Translations under genes and position numbers: made by a program
Notes under the pieces: generated by a model
Databases searched by the model: none
What the model saw: the letters and a program-made list of their open reading frames with translations, nothing else
Told to the model about the DNA's origin: nothing
Part shown: positions 1 through 7,321 of the stretch, one piece after another
Layout of the letters: the number at the start of each line of letters is the position of its first letter
Position numbering within the stretch: the first letter of the stretch is position 1
NCBI GenBank assembly: GCA_964626495.1
Contig: CAZVFT010000016.1
Span: 1 to 31,475 of the forward strand
Direction: 5' to 3'
Source of the DNA: JACNLN01 sp964626495
Lineage (GTDB): Bacteria > Fidelibacterota > Marinisomatia > Marinisomatales > CAZVFT01
DNA length: 31,475 nucleotides

Positions 1-105
1 ACGGAGATGGATTATCTTGTAATGGGTGATTTTTTGCTGGATAAAGAGGATCAACCGGAATTTATAGATGATTTGGACTGGAGAGAAAAATTTGAGCTGG
101 ATTAA
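1..105 (+). CDS. Carbamoyltransferase (NodU/CmcH type), C-terminal end only
   Basis: An open frame enters from the left edge and stops with TAA at 103-105. It encodes the last 34 residues of a protein; the start lies outside the window. The fragment contains TEMDYLVMGDFLL followed by DKEDQPEF, which resembles the C-terminal end of NodU/CmcH-family O-carbamoyltransferases. These enzymes transfer a carbamoyl group from carbamoyl phosphate to a sugar or small-molecule hydroxyl. The call is supported by context: the next two genes are an SxtJ-type and a DUF5989-type membrane protein, which commonly follow such carbamoyltransferases, as in the saxitoxin clusters with sxtI, sxtJ and sxtK. Neither the active site nor the substrate can be assessed from this tail. 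Confidence 0.7.
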   Translation, partial: TEMDYLVMGDFLLDKEDQPEFIDDLDWREKFELD

Positions 106-529
106 GGAAATATTTCAGGAAATCAAAACGCTGGATACCTCCAAAAAATCTATCCAAAAATTTGGGTTGGTCATAGCTGTTGGACTGGGACTCATTGGAA
201 TTTTCATTTCCCTGAAAACTCACAACTTTGATGTTCCCAAATGGTTGTGGGGGATTGGACTTCTGTTTTTAATCCTGGGTTTTATTTTACCAGCTGTTTT
301 ACGACCGGTATACAAAATATGGATGCTCCTTGCTTATTTCATAGGTGGGATTGTCTCAAGGGTTATTCTGACCGTGTTATTCTATTTTGTACTTACTCCC
401 ACAGGTTTGGTATTAAGACTTTTTGGAAAAGATGTTTTAGATAAGAAGTTCGAGAAGAACCGGGAAAGCTATTGGGTGAAAAAGGATCTGTCAGGACGTA
501 CAAAAGAGCAGTATGGGAAAATGTACTAA
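92..529 (+). CDS. SxtJ-family membrane protein
   Basis: This small integral membrane protein has about 145 residues. A short amphipathic N-terminus (SWIKEIFQEIKTLDTSKKS) leads into hydrophobic stretches near residues 24-41, 51-68 and 74-103, and then a charged, probably cytoplasmic C-terminus ending in GKMY. It matches the SxtJ family by its LDTSKK-x5-FG entry, size and position after a carbamoyltransferase gene. Its biochemical role is unknown; I infer a membrane partner of the carbamoyltransferase. The start is a choice. TTG at 92 has GGAGAG six bases upstream and gives the expected short N-terminus. An ATG at 68 in the same frame would add eight residues and enlarge the overlap with the upstream gene from 14 to 38 bp. 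The gene is followed 32 bp later by the DUF5989 gene. Confidence 0.75.
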   Translation: MSWIKEIFQEIKTLDTSKKSIQKFGLVIAVGLGLIGIFISLKTHNFDVPKWLWGIGLLFLILGFILPAVLRPVYKIWMLLAYFIGGIVSRVILTVLFYFVLTPTGLVLRLFGKDVLDKKFEKNRESYWVKKDLSGRTKEQYGKMY

Positions 530-561
530 CTTTAAACAGTATATATTGAAAAGAGGATGAT

Positions 562-720
562 ATGAGTAAATTTTCCATCATTAAAGAATTCTGGGAGTTT
601 TTACGGGTTCGGAAAAAGTGGTGGTTGGCACCGATTATCATGATGTTGCTTCTGCTGGGAGCATTAATCATTTTGACAGAAGGCTCTGCCATTGCGCCGT
701 TTATTTATACGCTGTTTTAA
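562..720 (+). CDS. DUF5989-family small membrane protein (SxtK-like)
   Basis: This 52-residue protein starts at ATG 562 with GAGGATG just upstream. It opens with a positively charged segment (KEFWEFLRVRKKWW), has one transmembrane helix at about residues 22-38 and ends in a conserved-looking GSAIAPFIYTLF. That layout matches the DUF5989 family, which is repeatedly found beside carbamoyltransferase and SxtJ genes. Function is unknown; size and charge suggest a single-pass inner-membrane subunit with its N-terminus in the cytoplasm. Its stop codon TAA (718-720) overlaps the stop codon of the converging SGNH hydrolase gene within the palindrome TTAA at 717-720. No terminator hairpin lies between the two converging genes. 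Confidence 0.8.
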   Translation: MSKFSIIKEFWEFLRVRKKWWLAPIIMMLLLLGALIILTEGSAIAPFIYTLF

Positions 721-2714
721 TTTATTTCTACGGGTTCGGTGTTAAGAATCTGGTCATAGAAATCCCTTGCCCGGCTGTAATCAGGAAAATTAAAGATAAT
801 GTATTCAAGTTCCTGTTTTGCTAATTCTACTTGGCCCATCATATAATAAGCTCCACTCAAATTATAACGAGCTTGGGCATCATTCGGTGATAGTACCACA
901 GCTTGTTCAAGGTAAGGTATGCCATTTTCTGCCTGCTGTTTTTGAACAAGTATGCTTCCTGCCATTTTATTGCAATAAGCATCCCCTCCAAATTCTACAG
1001 CCGTAATAAGATTCCCCAGTGCCTTTTCCAGCATACCAAGATCAATTTGCTGTTCAGCCAATGCCTTGTAACTTTTCCAGACATTCGGAAAAGCTTTGAC
1101 AAGAGTCTCGTTCTCTTTCAAGACATTGTTCCAATTTTCTTCAGACTTATAATGCTCCGCCATCCAGATATGAGCTTCCCAATATGATTTTCTGTTTTTT
1201 AGAAGATCTATAGCTATGGAATCTTCAGGTGTTTTTGGTTTAAGGTCTGAAACTGTGACAAATCGTTTATGAGTCTTGAAAGGCCAACCAGAAGTCAGAA
1301 TCTGGATTCGGTATTCAGCTATGGAAATGTCCAAAGGAGTCAGGTAGATACGGTCTCTATAGAAATCATCTGATACAATATGTCCTTTCCCAATTCCAAG
1401 GATATCCTTTTCAATGAGAGTGTTTGCAAATGATTTTGCGATGAAAAAGTTACCTTCAACCGTGGGATGCAGGTGTTCCAACATTAGGGTGTTTCCAATC
1501 AATCCGTTGGATGATTCTGATTCTATTAAACCTGCTATATCAGAAACAGATACCTCTGGTTCTTCTTCAAGAGATTTAATCAAAATATTCATTTCCTGTG
1601 ATGCTCGGAATCTGAGCCCATCATAATCCCTTGCCTGCCTGTAATAGATTTTTGCCTGTTCAAAATCACCAAGGAATTCACTGCACCGTCCTGCAAAAAA
1701 GTAGATGAGAGCGTGGAAAGGATTGTTGTCCATAAGCTCTTGAAGGTGGGTCAGCGCTATATTAAAATTCCTATTTCTCATGAAAATTTTTATTTTATCG
1801 ACCTTTTTATCAAACTCCTCCTTATCTATGGAAGGATCAGAAACTGAAACAAATGGGCGTTGATCCCTGAGGTTGGACACTAAAGTCCCAATCAATACTG
1901 GGACATTTCTTTCCTGACAGCACTGTATGATATCCCGAATATTTGCTTCAAAATCCCTTAGGGTTCGCTGATATAAGCGAGATTGGTAAGGAATCTCCTG
2001 CTCTTTAGCAAGTTTAGACATTAAAGTTTCCGTTCCTTTGTTTTTCTTGGAAGTAGGGGGTGGCTGGATTTTGTTGATGATTTTATGGATTACCTGATAC
2101 AGTCTCAATCGCTTGATTTTAAGGTAGAAAAGAATTGCTGTTCTTCCCCCAAGGGATTGGAAAAAGCTCCCTTGACTGGAACCGGGTCCTAGAGCACCGT
2201 AAAATTCATTATGTCCAGCATAGATGAGGAGTAAATCCGGGTCATAATCCAAGCACTCCTTTGTAAAATCACGGACAGTGTAACTGTTTATGGCTGTCAT
2301 CCCAAGATTAATTACCTCAAATTCACAATCGGGATATGCTGTTACAAGGCGCTCCTTCATCATAGTGGGGAATCCACCATTAAAAAAGTAAGGATAACCC
2401 GCTGTTGTGGACCCGCCTAATACAAATATTCGTTTGGTATTTGGTCTTTTTCCTTTCCAGAAAGAATCTACCGTCCCAAATCCTGTCATATCTTTTTTGG
2501 AGAAGTATCTAAGACTAACGTTTGTATTAGCAATGAGGAGATCTTGATTTTCGTGATAAGGAATAAACAGTCTAAGATCATAGCCAAAATTGAAGAGCCG
2601 AAGAATTCCTTCAAGTACTAAAATAAAAAGTATAGGAAGAACAATAAGAATCAGCCTGAAGATCCATAATTTTATAGGAGTGAATATTGATTTTGGTAAC
2701 TGCTCTTTTGCCAT
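717..2714 (-). CDS. Membrane-anchored SGNH/GDSL hydrolase with TPR repeats
   Basis: The protein has 665 residues. An N-terminal transmembrane helix (about residues 16-40) precedes an SGNH hydrolase domain. Block I is VLGGSTTAG with the candidate nucleophile Ser102, block II has Gly138 in NLGMTA, block III has Asn169 in AGHNEFYG, and block V is EHLHPT with His416. Where the SGNH signature usually has Asp three residues before this His, this protein has Glu413. Tetratricopeptide-like helices lie between blocks III and V (about 305-375) and at the C-terminus (about 525-655). Such proteins are esterase or acetyltransferase-like enzymes acting on cell-surface glycans; the substrate here is unknown. 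The gene follows the parvulin gene by 22 bp and is probably co-transcribed with it. It converges on the carbamoyltransferase/SxtJ/DUF5989 unit, which may be functionally linked. Confidence 0.8.
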   Translation of the reverse strand: MAKEQLPKSIFTPIKLWIFRLILIVLPILFILVLEGILRLFNFGYDLRLFIPYHENQDLLIANTNVSLRYFSKKDMTGFGTVDSFWKGKRPNTKRIFVLGGSTTAGYPYFFNGGFPTMMKERLVTAYPDCEFEVINLGMTAINSYTVRDFTKECLDYDPDLLLIYAGHNEFYGALGPGSSQGSFFQSLGGRTAILFYLKIKRLRLYQVIHKIINKIQPPPTSKKNKGTETLMSKLAKEQEIPYQSRLYQRTLRDFEANIRDIIQCCQERNVPVLIGTLVSNLRDQRPFVSVSDPSIDKEEFDKKVDKIKIFMRNRNFNIALTHLQELMDNNPFHALIYFFAGRCSEFLGDFEQAKIYYRQARDYDGLRFRASQEMNILIKSLEEEPEVSVSDIAGLIESESSNGLIGNTLMLEHLHPTVEGNFFIAKSFANTLIEKDILGIGKGHIVSDDFYRDRIYLTPLDISIAEYRIQILTSGWPFKTHKRFVTVSDLKPKTPEDSIAIDLLKNRKSYWEAHIWMAEHYKSEENWNNVLKENETLVKAFPNVWKSYKALAEQQIDLGMLEKALGNLITAVEFGGDAYCNKMAGSILVQKQQAENGIPYLEQAVVLSPNDAQARYNLSGAYYMMGQVELAKQELEYIIFNFPDYSRARDFYDQILNTEPVEIN

Positions 2715-2736
2715 TCGATAATAATAAGTTCTTCAG

Positions 2737-4059
2737 TTAAAACAAAGTATCTAAAATCTCATAGTAATACTTGATATTGTATTGTTGGGTCAGGCTGTCA
2801 GCGAGATGTTTTAGTAGTGAACTATTAATGTGTACATTACCAGACGAATCTGGATGTTGTCCTGTGTACCAGGAAAGATATTTTGAAGCATAATATAAAT
2901 CCTCAGCATCACGAGATCGAATTTTTACTTCAGGATCATCAAATAATCCAGAGTTAATTGCTTCCTGAATGAGAATATGATCCCGCAGGATCCGATAAAA
3001 CCCAGTCACAAGATTATCATATAGAATGTTAGCAGGAAGTTGATCCAGATGATCGATAAAATCTTCTACACTAAACCGTCCTTTATCAAAAGTTGCCAAT
3101 GTTTCGTATTTCAAATCACCGAGCGATAATCGGATCTGTTTCTGATTTTCCCAGGAGTATGGTGGCAGGTATTGAAGATTCTGATCTGGATGATTTATAT
3201 GTAAGATACTATGGACCTTATTAGCAACAAAATAAAACAGGTCGTCGTTTATATGGATGTTTTTTGAGCTCACCATTTTGTTAACATATTTATCAGCAAA
3301 TATTTGTTGCTGTTTTCGAATAATCTGTCGTTTTAACCACTGTCTTTGTTGTTGGTATTCATCTTCACTTAAAATGACTTGAGATCTTTCATTCAACTTT
3401 TGAATGATATGCCAACCATAGGAAGAACGCACAGGTAGTGAGGTAGAACCGACAGGTAAAGAGTAGGCTGCTTCTTCAAAGGCGGGGTCCATTTGATTAT
3501 ATTTAATATAACCAATATCACCTCCCCGTTCAGCAAGAACTGGATTATTAAAAGTGCTTCGAGCAACTTCCTCAAATGTCTCTGGATATTGACACAAATA
3601 AGAATAAATTGAATCAATCGTGGATTTATCTTCACTAAAAATATGACGTAAATGTACCTCGGTATTTGACCACTTAAAGTTTAACCGGATAAGAGAATCA
3701 ACGGGTTCAGTCATATTTGTGGTAATCTTTGATTTATAGAGAACATCAAGGAGAGCTTTTTCCCTTGCTTTTTTTACCAGATTAAGAGATAAAGAATCCA
3801 AATGGAGATTTTGCCCGCGTGCTGCCTGTGCGAGCAGTTTTTTTTGTATTAATTTGTTGAGATGTTTTCGACGTGTCTCAGGGGAATCCAGCTGATTTGT
3901 GTAGAGCATTAAATCTGTGTAGGTATGTAGAAATTCATAGGTTGAGATTATAGTATTCCCTACCCTTGCAACAGCATTCTCAGGTATCTTTCTCTCACAA
4001 CCGAGAGTAAAAAGAATCACAATTGATAAAAATATAGTTTTAGGATAATGTAAACTCAT
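2737..4059 (-). CDS. Parvulin-type peptidyl-prolyl isomerase, SurA/PpiC-like lipoprotein
   Basis: I chose ATG 4059, which gives 440 residues. The frame extends to a TTG at 4071, but the ATG begins a normal signal peptide (MSLHYPKTIFLSIVILF) ending in TLGC, a loose lipobox with Cys21. A SurA-like helical N-domain (about 25-130) is followed by a parvulin rotamase domain (about 134-224) with the family hallmarks LRHIF, ERGGDIGYI, FEEAAYSLPVG and SSYGWHIIQ. A helical C-domain of about 210 residues follows. SurA/PpiC proteins act in the periplasm as chaperones and prolyl isomerases for outer-membrane and secreted proteins. Anchoring by a lipid is inferred from the lipobox, whose -3 position (Thr) is atypical. 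It is the first gene of a two-gene minus-strand unit with the SGNH hydrolase. Confidence 0.85.
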   Translation of the reverse strand: MSLHYPKTIFLSIVILFTLGCERKIPENAVARVGNTIISTYEFLHTYTDLMLYTNQLDSPETRRKHLNKLIQKKLLAQAARGQNLHLDSLSLNLVKKAREKALLDVLYKSKITTNMTEPVDSLIRLNFKWSNTEVHLRHIFSEDKSTIDSIYSYLCQYPETFEEVARSTFNNPVLAERGGDIGYIKYNQMDPAFEEAAYSLPVGSTSLPVRSSYGWHIIQKLNERSQVILSEDEYQQQRQWLKRQIIRKQQQIFADKYVNKMVSSKNIHINDDLFYFVANKVHSILHINHPDQNLQYLPPYSWENQKQIRLSLGDLKYETLATFDKGRFSVEDFIDHLDQLPANILYDNLVTGFYRILRDHILIQEAINSGLFDDPEVKIRSRDAEDLYYASKYLSWYTGQHPDSSGNVHINSSLLKHLADSLTQQYNIKYYYEILDTLF

Positions 4060-4099
4060 ATGAAATATCAAATTGAGTTAATTTTTTCAGGGGAAATTT

Positions 4100-4114
4100 A
4101 CGATAAAATATCGT
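4100..4114. promoter_or_regulatory. Short perfect inverted repeat upstream of the parvulin gene
   Basis: ACGATA-AAA-TATCGT is a perfect 6-bp-arm palindrome lying 41 bp upstream of the chosen start (4059) of the parvulin gene, inside an AT-rich gap. Its position suits an operator, but with a single copy and short arms it could be chance. Confidence 0.25.
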
Positions 4115-4164
4115 CAGATAGTTATTTTGGTAAAATGTCATCATTCAACGAATTAATTTCTTTT

Positions 4165-4200
4165 AAGAAAAGCCCCGACAAAAACCGGGGCTTTTTCTTA
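4165..4200 (-). terminator. Rho-independent terminator of the starch-binding protein gene
   Basis: A GC-rich hairpin has arms AAAAGCCCCG (4168-4177) and CGGGGCTTTT (4186-4195) around an 8-nt loop. AT-rich flanks extend the pairing with one bulged base. It lies 41 bp past the stop codon of the gene ending at 4241. Read on the minus strand, the hairpin is followed by a T-rich tract (TTTTCTTAAAAG). It isolates this gene from the downstream parvulin/SGNH unit. Being nearly symmetric, it could also work on the plus strand. Confidence 0.85.
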
Positions 4201-4240
4201 TAGTCTACTTAATCCGATGTGGATTATCGATACTCGAAGA

Positions 4241-6052
4241 TTACTTCAACAACAACATCTTCTTACTGGATGTTAAGTTTCCAACTGTAATCTGGTAGAA
4301 ATATATACCAGTACCTACTGGTTTACCAAACCTGTCTGTGCCATTCCATACAACATTATGATATCCAGCATTCAACCTATCATTTACCAGTGTGGCTACT
4401 TCGTGACCAAGCAAATCATAGATCACGAGATTCACATCTGATTCTCCCGCCAGATCAAACTTGATTGCTGTTACCGGGTTGAATGGATTCGGATAGTTCT
4501 GAAGCAGTGCAAATACCACCGGTAAGCCAGGTTCGTCATCAATTCCAACCCACGGGTTATCGGGATTATTTTCGCCGAATCTTCCCGCATAGGTGTATGT
4601 AGTTGCATCCACGGGAATCACGATAACATAATCGGCACCAAATCCTGCTTCATTGTCGATAGCACCATTGGGAGAAACAGCGGCTAAACTGTCAATTCCC
4701 GGATAGAATGCACCGAACTTGCCCATAAGGAGGTTAGGGTGTCCAGCAGGCAGATCAAGAGTACCAGTAAAGAAATCATCTCCATCATCATCTGTAAGAC
4801 GTGGCATATCAGGACTTGCCGGTGTCTGACATCCTGGACCCATACAATCACCCCAGGTATACCATCCATTCAGATAAGAACCGTTAAATACGAGAGTATC
4901 CGGTTTCACCGGGAAGGGTTCGCCGGTGTTTACGTTCAGGGTACCATCAATCCACTCGACTTCAAAAGAGATGGTTACATCATTCAGCAGGTCTTGTCCT
5001 ATGGGAAGGATATTTGGTTCAACAGGATCAAGAACGATGTCATCGCCAGTCCATTCAAAACTGCGATTGTCACCAGTTTCCCAGCCGCCGTTGTTCCAGA
5101 CGGAATCCGGGTTAGCTTTGAATTTCCATTCAATTTGATCACCCACGTTTACTGTTAATGTAGTATCAAATATGTAGGTGTTTGGGTCACCGAAAACCTG
5201 TACCATCACGTCACCACCTGCCCAGCCATTGAAGCCTCCACGTACTTCAATAGTGTGGATATTCGGATCGAATCCTTGAGCGTTCATATTGGTCATGTCC
5301 GCCTGGAAAGTCACATCAGCTTCCTGTAAGTTTAATCCTTCACAAGGATCACATGATCCGAAACAGACTTCCGGGAGTATCTCATCAATACTACCTACCG
5401 TGTGGTACCGGTTTCCGCCATCAGCACATTCACTTGGAACACTTTCATCTTCACCCCACTCATCTCCATTGATATATTTGAAGTAGATAGTTTCGCCGAT
5501 TGTTAGGGGCAGTTTGACTGTATAGACGGTGTCCCCATCGTCATCTGACAGTGCAGTAGCCCCTGGGTCCCATTCCTGGAAGCTTCCGGCAATGTGAACT
5601 CCATCGGGTGAAATATCCTCATTCTCCATATCCACCTGGAAGGTAACGTATACTTCGTCACAGCCGATACAGCTGGAGAAGCAGACCGGACCCACAGTTT
5701 CAGCAGAATCACCAACGACCCAGATACGGTTATAGGCACCAAAACCATTATCAACACCACAATCACTGAGTCCAGTATTGTCTTCCTGACCAGACCAGGT
5801 GTTACCGTTAATGAAGGTATACAGCAGGGTATCGCCAGTTGCCAGATCTGTAAAGGTGATTTCATATACGCTATCTGCATCCAGATCAGTCATCTCTGAA
5901 GCGGCGGGATCCCATCCCTGCATATTACCAGCGATGTGAACACCACTATCAGATACAGTCTCATTTGACATATCCAGTTGGAAGTTTACATCAACAGCAA
6001 ATAGAAGTGATGAAGAAAATGCAAACATCATCACGATAACTTTTTTCATCAT
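4241..6052 (-). CDS. Secreted multi-module starch-binding-like protein with T9SS sorting domain
   Basis: The protein has 603 residues from ATG 6052, which has AGGAG five bases upstream. An in-frame ATG at 6085 lies inside the likely promoter. A signal peptide (MMKKVIVMMFAFSSSLLFA) precedes four E-set/CBM20-48-like beta modules at about residues 20-127, 135-238, 246-345 and 358-500. Repeats 1 and 2 share VxFQxDMxNExxSxxGVHIAG, WDP and FING or YING motifs, as in starch- and glycogen-binding modules, and end in paired cysteines (CFSSCIGC, CFGSCDPC). The tail (515-603) is a T9SS type A sorting domain (LLQNYPNPFNPVTAIKF ... GIYFYQI ... KKMLLLK). No catalytic domain is visible. I infer a surface-exposed glucan-binding protein playing the role of SusE/SusF. 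It is preceded by the best copy of the locus inverted repeat and followed by a strong terminator, so it is probably its own transcript as well as possible read-through from the operon upstream. Confidence 0.8.
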   Translation of the reverse strand: MMKKVIVMMFAFSSSLLFAVDVNFQLDMSNETVSDSGVHIAGNMQGWDPAASEMTDLDADSVYEITFTDLATGDTLLYTFINGNTWSGQEDNTGLSDCGVDNGFGAYNRIWVVGDSAETVGPVCFSSCIGCDEVYVTFQVDMENEDISPDGVHIAGSFQEWDPGATALSDDDGDTVYTVKLPLTIGETIYFKYINGDEWGEDESVPSECADGGNRYHTVGSIDEILPEVCFGSCDPCEGLNLQEADVTFQADMTNMNAQGFDPNIHTIEVRGGFNGWAGGDVMVQVFGDPNTYIFDTTLTVNVGDQIEWKFKANPDSVWNNGGWETGDNRSFEWTGDDIVLDPVEPNILPIGQDLLNDVTISFEVEWIDGTLNVNTGEPFPVKPDTLVFNGSYLNGWYTWGDCMGPGCQTPASPDMPRLTDDDGDDFFTGTLDLPAGHPNLLMGKFGAFYPGIDSLAAVSPNGAIDNEAGFGADYVIVIPVDATTYTYAGRFGENNPDNPWVGIDDEPGLPVVFALLQNYPNPFNPVTAIKFDLAGESDVNLVIYDLLGHEVATLVNDRLNAGYHNVVWNGTDRFGKPVGTGIYFYQITVGNLTSSKKMLLLK

Positions 6053-6086
6053 TTGTTCTCCTTCTATTAATTTGAAACATTTCATT

Positions 6087-6115
6087 ATTATTCCACCACT
6101 GTTAGTTTTAGTAAC
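6087..6115 (-). promoter_or_regulatory. Candidate promoter of the starch-binding protein gene
   Basis: On the minus strand an AT-rich -10-like hexamer AATAAT (6092-6087) lies about 28 bp from the centre of the inverted repeat at 6107-6134, whose proximal arm would overlap the -35 region. If real, transcription starts near 6080, which fits translation from ATG 6052 and not from 6085. The hexamer itself is weak. Confidence 0.25.
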
Positions 6116-6134
6116 TCGAATTAGAGTTACTAAA
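6107..6134. promoter_or_regulatory. Inverted-repeat operator, strongest copy (predicted TrmB-type regulator site)
   Basis: TTTAGTAACTC (6107-6117) and GAGTTACTAAA (6124-6134) are exact reverse complements separated by six bases. The core GTAACTC-N6-GAGTTAC recurs with the same spacing at 16900-16921 and, with one mismatch, at 17031-17054, both in the divergent region beside the TrmB-family regulator gene. It lies 55-82 bp upstream of the ATG of the starch-binding protein gene. The site is seen directly; assignment to the regulator is inference. Confidence 0.75.
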
Positions 6135-6292
6135 TTTTGCTGTTAAATTACTCTATTATTCTACAAATCCAAATAAAAAAATTAACTTTATCGTATTAGC
6201 AACATGCAATCAAGTAAAATATCATTTATATTTTTCTACCTTGATTTACTTCTAGGGTTATCCCGAAGCCATTTGCTCATAGATTGTTCAGA

Positions 6293-7321
6293 CTAATAGG
6301 TTAATGATAGTGAGATTTTTTGTGGGTTACCCAATCGTTCAAATTCGTGATAAGAATAGTCAATTCCCCATTTTATTCCACCGACACTAATATTAACTCC
6401 AGCTCCTAAAGTAAACTTTTCTTCAGAATCTCGCTGATACAAATTATGGAGCCCTCCTCGGAGAAAAACAGAATTCATAATATTTATCTCAGTTCCGATG
6501 TTCAAACTTTCTGTGTTATCATTTGGATGATTAGCATCAGCTGCTACGGTGATATTTAGACCCGAATAAAAAATGGGGAAGTTAAAAGCCAATCCGAACC
6601 GGAACAGAAGGGGTAAATCAAACCTGTCTGTAGCAAGGTAAGCATTTATATGTTCTGGGTCAGACTCTAATGTTGGGTCCAGGTCTGTTTGTATTAGTAA
6701 ATCACGTCCTTTCATCTGCATCTTGGTACCAAAATTTGAAATGCTCATTCCAAGTGTTAAACCATCAAGTCGTGTCTTGTAAAGAGTTCCTATGTCCACA
6801 GCAAACCCGGATGCGTTGCAATTGTAAATAAATTCATTGATGTATTTAGTATTGATTCCAAGTGAGAATCGGTCTGTAAGGTTCTTTGCAAATGTTAGAC
6901 AAGCAGCATAACTACCAGCCTTGAATGTTTGACCTGTTTCTCCTTCAGGATCGTGAGTTGTTGTAATGAGCATTTCATCCATGTGAAGGTAGGAAATGGA
7001 AGCTCCAATAGTTCCAATGGAACCCAGATGGAATGTGGTACCTACAAATTCAAAGTTGATATCCAGGAACCAATTTGTATGGTCAAATAGTGCATGGTTA
7101 TTTTTCGTTCTTGAAATTCCAGCAGGATTCCAGTATAGAGCGGATGCGTCACTGGCGATGGCTGCAAATGCTCCCCCCATAGCAAGAGCACGGGATCCAA
7201 TGCCAATCTTTAAAAATTGTCCTGCAGTAGTGCCCACTTTTGACACTGATTGAGTCTGGACCACGCTAAGGTTAATGAAAAGTAGACAGAAGATAAACGA
7301 TATATAGTGTTTCTTTATCAT
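6293..7321 (-). CDS. PorV/PorQ-family outer-membrane beta-barrel protein
   Basis: The protein has 342 residues. A signal peptide (about 1-23, ending VVQTQS) precedes the PorV/PorQ signature TTAGQFLKIGIGSRALAMGG, then ASALYWNPAGI and repeated amphipathic beta strands ending in a terminal aromatic (KISLSLTY). Members of this FadL-like barrel family include PorV, the T9SS outer-membrane shuttle that receives substrates with C-terminal sorting domains, and PorQ. Here the gene starts inside the last codons of the 1409-residue protein gene (ATGA overlap, 7318-7321), so translation is probably coupled. The neighbours, several with T9SS tails, suggest a locus-specific export or surface-attachment factor. 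It could alternatively be a substrate channel of the glucan uptake system. A 240-bp gap with its own operator separates it from the next gene's start. Confidence 0.8.
   Translation of the reverse strand: MIKKHYISFIFCLLFINLSVVQTQSVSKVGTTAGQFLKIGIGSRALAMGGAFAAIASDASALYWNPAGISRTKNNHALFDHTNWFLDINFEFVGTTFHLGSIGTIGASISYLHMDEMLITTTHDPEGETGQTFKAGSYAACLTFAKNLTDRFSLGINTKYINEFIYNCNASGFAVDIGTLYKTRLDGLTLGMSISNFGTKMQMKGRDLLIQTDLDPTLESDPEHINAYLATDRFDLPLLFRFGLAFNFPIFYSGLNITVAADANHPNDNTESLNIGTEINIMNSVFLRGGLHNLYQRDSEEKFTLGAGVNISVGGIKWGIDYSYHEFERLGNPQKISLSLTY

Noticed and set aside
4060..4071. TTG at 4071 as start of the parvulin lipoprotein
   Set aside because: The ATG at 4059 gives a normal signal peptide; the extra residues add nothing recognisable.
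4739..5158. 139-codon plus-strand frame opposite the starch-binding protein gene
   Set aside because: Shadow of the minus-strand gene; low-complexity translation without a ribosome binding site.
6053..6085. Upstream ATG at 6085 as start of the starch-binding protein
   Set aside because: It would put non-signal residues before a clear signal peptide and overlaps the likely promoter; the ATG at 6052 has a good AGGAG.
6208..6246. Imperfect AT-rich hairpin after the PorV-like gene (arms AATCAAG and CTTGATT)
   Set aside because: The stem has several bulges, few GC pairs and no T-run after it on the minus strand, so it is not supported as a terminator.
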